64,000 nucleotides of DNA, taken from the NCBI GenBank assembly GCA_030867875.1, contig JAOWCC010001609.1:1054001-1118000 (forward strand), given 5' to 3'. The DNA is from Actinernus sp. WN-2022. Its lineage: Eukaryota > Cnidaria > Anthozoa > Actiniaria > Actinernidae. The notes beneath the pieces were generated by a model. The model was given only the letters and a program-made list of their open reading frames with translations, was not told where the DNA came from and ran no database searches. The position numbers were made by a program, and so were the translations under genes. Positions 61,546-64,000 of this stretch are shown one piece after another (position 1 is the stretch's first letter; the number at the start of each line of letters is the position of its first letter).

Positions 61546-62198
61546 GCAGTATGAAGTGTTGTTGTTGTTGTTGTTGTAGTAGTACTGTTAGTAGTACTAG
61601 ACAAAGTACATGTATGTGTAGTAGTAGTAGTAGTGCTAGAGTAGTACTAGTACTTTGATTAAGTGTCAAGGTATTTATATTAGCTATAGCTAGGTGCAGC
61701 TAATTGGGGACTCTATACATTGTAGCTTAATTGTAAAATAAAGGTAAATTGTGAATAACATAATAAAAATTGGTACATATAGAATAGAAGGGTAATATAT
61801 GCTAATAACATGTATCATAAACACATAACTACTGTAATTATAAGTGTGATAAGCGTAACTTACAATAAGTAATAGGCTATTTGCTAAATACTAATTATGA
61901 GCAAACTAACTATTAAAAAATATAATAATATATATACTAATAGCACATCATAATTACATAACTCCTATAATATAGTAAGTGTGATAAGCGTAAGTTTACA
62001 ATATGTAATAGACTAATTACTAATTATTAAATACTAACTATTAAAAAGTATAATAATACATGTATACTAATAGTACATCATAATTACATAACTCCTATAA
62101 ATATAGTAAGTGTGATAAGCGTAAGTTTACAATATGTAATAGACTAATTACTAATTATTAAACACTAACTATTACAAAATATATTACTTTCCCTACTA

Positions 62199-62715
62199 CA
62201 GTCGAACCTGTATATAATCGTCACCGTCGGGACTTTAGACATTGGTCGCTGAATACAGGTTGGCCGCTTAATACAGGTTCACCAAAATACTTACTGGACA
62301 TGGACAAATGTCAATTTATTCGCGTATTATGTACAGTACCAACTCGTTCAAGCTTACAATAACACAACCAAGCGATATCTATACCTTTAACAAACGAAGA
62401 TTGTAAGTGCTTATATATGGATATTGGTGAATGAACTACTGTATGAACAATAACGGCTTTGTAGCGAAGTGTTGATGGTGCAATGAAATCGTAAATTGAT
62501 AAGTGGTTTTAGGTTTCCATTCAAAGGTGGCCGCTTAATACATGTCAAAATAACAAAGATAGACAAACACGGGACTGCTCAAGGGTGGCCGCGACCGCTT
62601 AATAGAAGTGACCGTTTGATACAGGTAGCAAATACAGAGATTGTATGGCAGAAACTTTGTGACTTTACAAACTGGTCGCTTAATAGCTGGTGGCCGCTTA
62701 ATACAGGTTAGACTG
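62199..62715. mobile_element. Tc1/pogo-like MITE, copy B
   Basis: This is the paralogue of 21,172-21,684, with the same TIRs and sub-terminal GGCCGCTTAATACAGG motifs. Confidence 0.8.
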
Positions 62716-62737
62716 TTACCAACGTTTATTAGCAGAA

Positions 62738-62929
62738 ATGGCCTCCGAGCGTCCGACCAGTCGTAGCTACGATAGGGAAGATTCGATCGGACCGAATCAG
62801 GTCGTACATCGATCGAAAGCTGCTCGGATGATGGGAAGCCAATTGAACGAGTGGCCACACCTACTGACTGATCCGACTACCTTACTATCATCTGACCGCA
62901 TTACGACCGCCCGTGTGATCCCAGCTTAA
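62738..62929 (+). other. 63-codon ORF of unknown status, copy B
   Basis: This is the paralogue of 21,707-21,898, with an identical predicted peptide. No function is assigned. Confidence 0.2.
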
Positions 62930-63133
62930 CGGGACGATTTGCAGCGGGACTATTCTAGGCTTCTGGCAAAAGGTGGTTAATGTTGGAGCAGGAAGGGCAA
63001 CTCGACAATCATCTCAGTAATCAATACTCAAAGCCTATAATTTTGACTAGAGCTAGCCTGGGTTTAATTCACTGCTAAACAACGTTAAATGTTCGATTTA
63101 CTAATAGGGACCGTAATAACTGTTGATTAGAGT

Positions 63134-63720
63134 TTAAAAAGTTGCGAAATCCTGATGTCCGAAGATTTACAGGGGCCAAGGGCCACGAATTTCTTTAGGC
63201 AAAACTAATACTATTCATCGACGGCTTGATTATTTCTTTGTTTCCGATTTTCTGCAGCCCGTACTTGAGAAGACTGATAGCATTACCGCCCCCTCTACTG
63301 ATCACTCGGCTATTTCACTTTCCTTTAAATCATCATATGCAAACGCTCAACATGGACCTGCCTTTTGGAGGTTTAACAACTCACTGATTAATGATAACAA
63401 CTACTTAGAAAACATGCGGGATAAAATCAAATCTTTTAAATCTGACCTTGACAGCTCTAATATACATAACCCCCAACTCCGCTGGGAGTTACTCAAATAT
63501 GAAATTCGAAAGTCCACTATCCGGTTTTCAAAAGATAAGGCAAAACAGTTTAGATCACGATATAGTCGCATTGAGAGAGAACTTGAACTTATAGAGATGA
63601 CCGTTCATTGGGAGGAGGACGAACAGTTGGCTTCCAAACACGACACGCTGAAAAAAAGAGTTAGACGTTTTCAGTGATTATATCACTGAGGGCATAATTA
63701 TTCGTTCCAGATCGACTTGG
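63134..63720 (+). mobile_element. L1/Tx1-like LINE fragment
   Basis: An open frame from about 63,201 to 63,677 reads TIHRRLDYFFVSDFLQPVLE, then TAPSTDHSAISLSF (the end of an AP-type endonuclease with its SDH-type motif), then GPAFWRFNNSL and a charged helical linker. The style is of L1/Tx1 LINEs, unlike the CR1/L2 elements elsewhere in the window. Both ends are truncated. It starts exactly where homology to copy A ends. Confidence 0.75.
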
Positions 63721-63724
63721 TAAC

Positions 63725-64000
63725 TAGAAGGGCTGGCGCTCGAAACGTCACCTGCTACTCTCATCCCATCACGATTGATTTTATTATAAACAGGGACATT
63801 TTCAAATCAAGTAAACAAACTCTAATTTGTAACGAGACCTGAAACAACCGTGGGGCTGATCAAAGTCAGGACCCGGCTAATCCACAGTTCGAATCGGAAT
63901 TTAGCGTGTTTGGTCTTTGTGGAGGGAGGAAATCCGGAGAACCCGGAGAAAAACCGTCGGAGCAAGGGTGAGATCCCAAGAAACTCAACTCACATATGGC
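63725..64000 (-). mobile_element. tRNA-derived SINE and retroelement tail, cut by window end
   Basis: It is collinear with 27,760-28,005. It starts with a damaged version of the hairpin (GGGCTGGCGCTCGAAACG), then AAATCAAGTAAACAAACTCT and the SINE body on the minus strand. The promoter boxes would lie beyond position 64,000. Confidence 0.8.

Overview
The window looks like transposon-dense DNA from an invertebrate animal, most likely an anthozoan cnidarian such as a stony coral. The evidence is AT-rich intergenic DNA, an intronless C2H2 zinc-finger array, several non-LTR retrotransposon clades, a Penelope-like fragment, tRNA-derived SINEs and many miniature inverted-repeat elements. No host gene diagnostic of a species is present, so the organism call is an inference.

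The layout is dominated by a large direct duplication. Copy A (about 14-22,102) and copy B (about 32,978-63,133) are collinear and differ by a few percent in the stretches I compared by eye. Both hold, in order: a zinc-finger terminal exon, a broken LINE carrying a nested MITE, a mixed LINE/MITE region, a block of inverted-repeat elements, a long AT-rich stretch with a palindromic element and a SINE, a short candidate host exon (19,981-20,102 and 60,984-61,105), a second SINE, a microsatellite and a Tc1/pogo-like MITE. A collinear SINE at 27,790-28,083 and 63,725-64,000 suggests the repeat unit continues through the spacer and past the window end. The copies may be true tandem paralogues, or two divergent haplotypes joined end to end in assembly.

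The copies serve as empty sites for each other. This fixes the ends and target duplications of several insertions. Copy A has gained a TTA-flanked element (12,738-13,280), a TTAA-flanked MITE (10,034-10,497), a TA-flanked foldback element (10,753-11,515) and a long-TIR MITE (9,165-9,557). Copy B has gained an intact CR1/L2-like LINE (55,580-59,865), a 2.9 kb element with 9-bp target duplications (45,305-48,253) and a MITE inside the zinc-finger exon (34,175-34,338).

The spacer (22,103-32,977) holds a Penelope-like tail with a GIY-YIG-like segment and a 4.4 kb DNA transposon (23,156-27,598). That transposon has about 360-bp TIRs, 3-bp TTG target duplications and a decayed gene joining a transposase-like region, an XPG/FEN1-like nuclease region and a cysteine-rich tail, best matching what I recall of AcademX elements. 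The spacer also holds a SINE, two exon candidates and a TTAA-flanked 1.7 kb element with a 94-residue ORF of unknown function.

Probable host coding material is limited. It consists of the 10-finger zinc-finger exon in copy B (its copy A paralogue is frameshifted), the duplicated 37-codon exon whose copies differ mainly at silent sites, and weaker exon candidates at 28,116-28,256 and 29,177-29,444.
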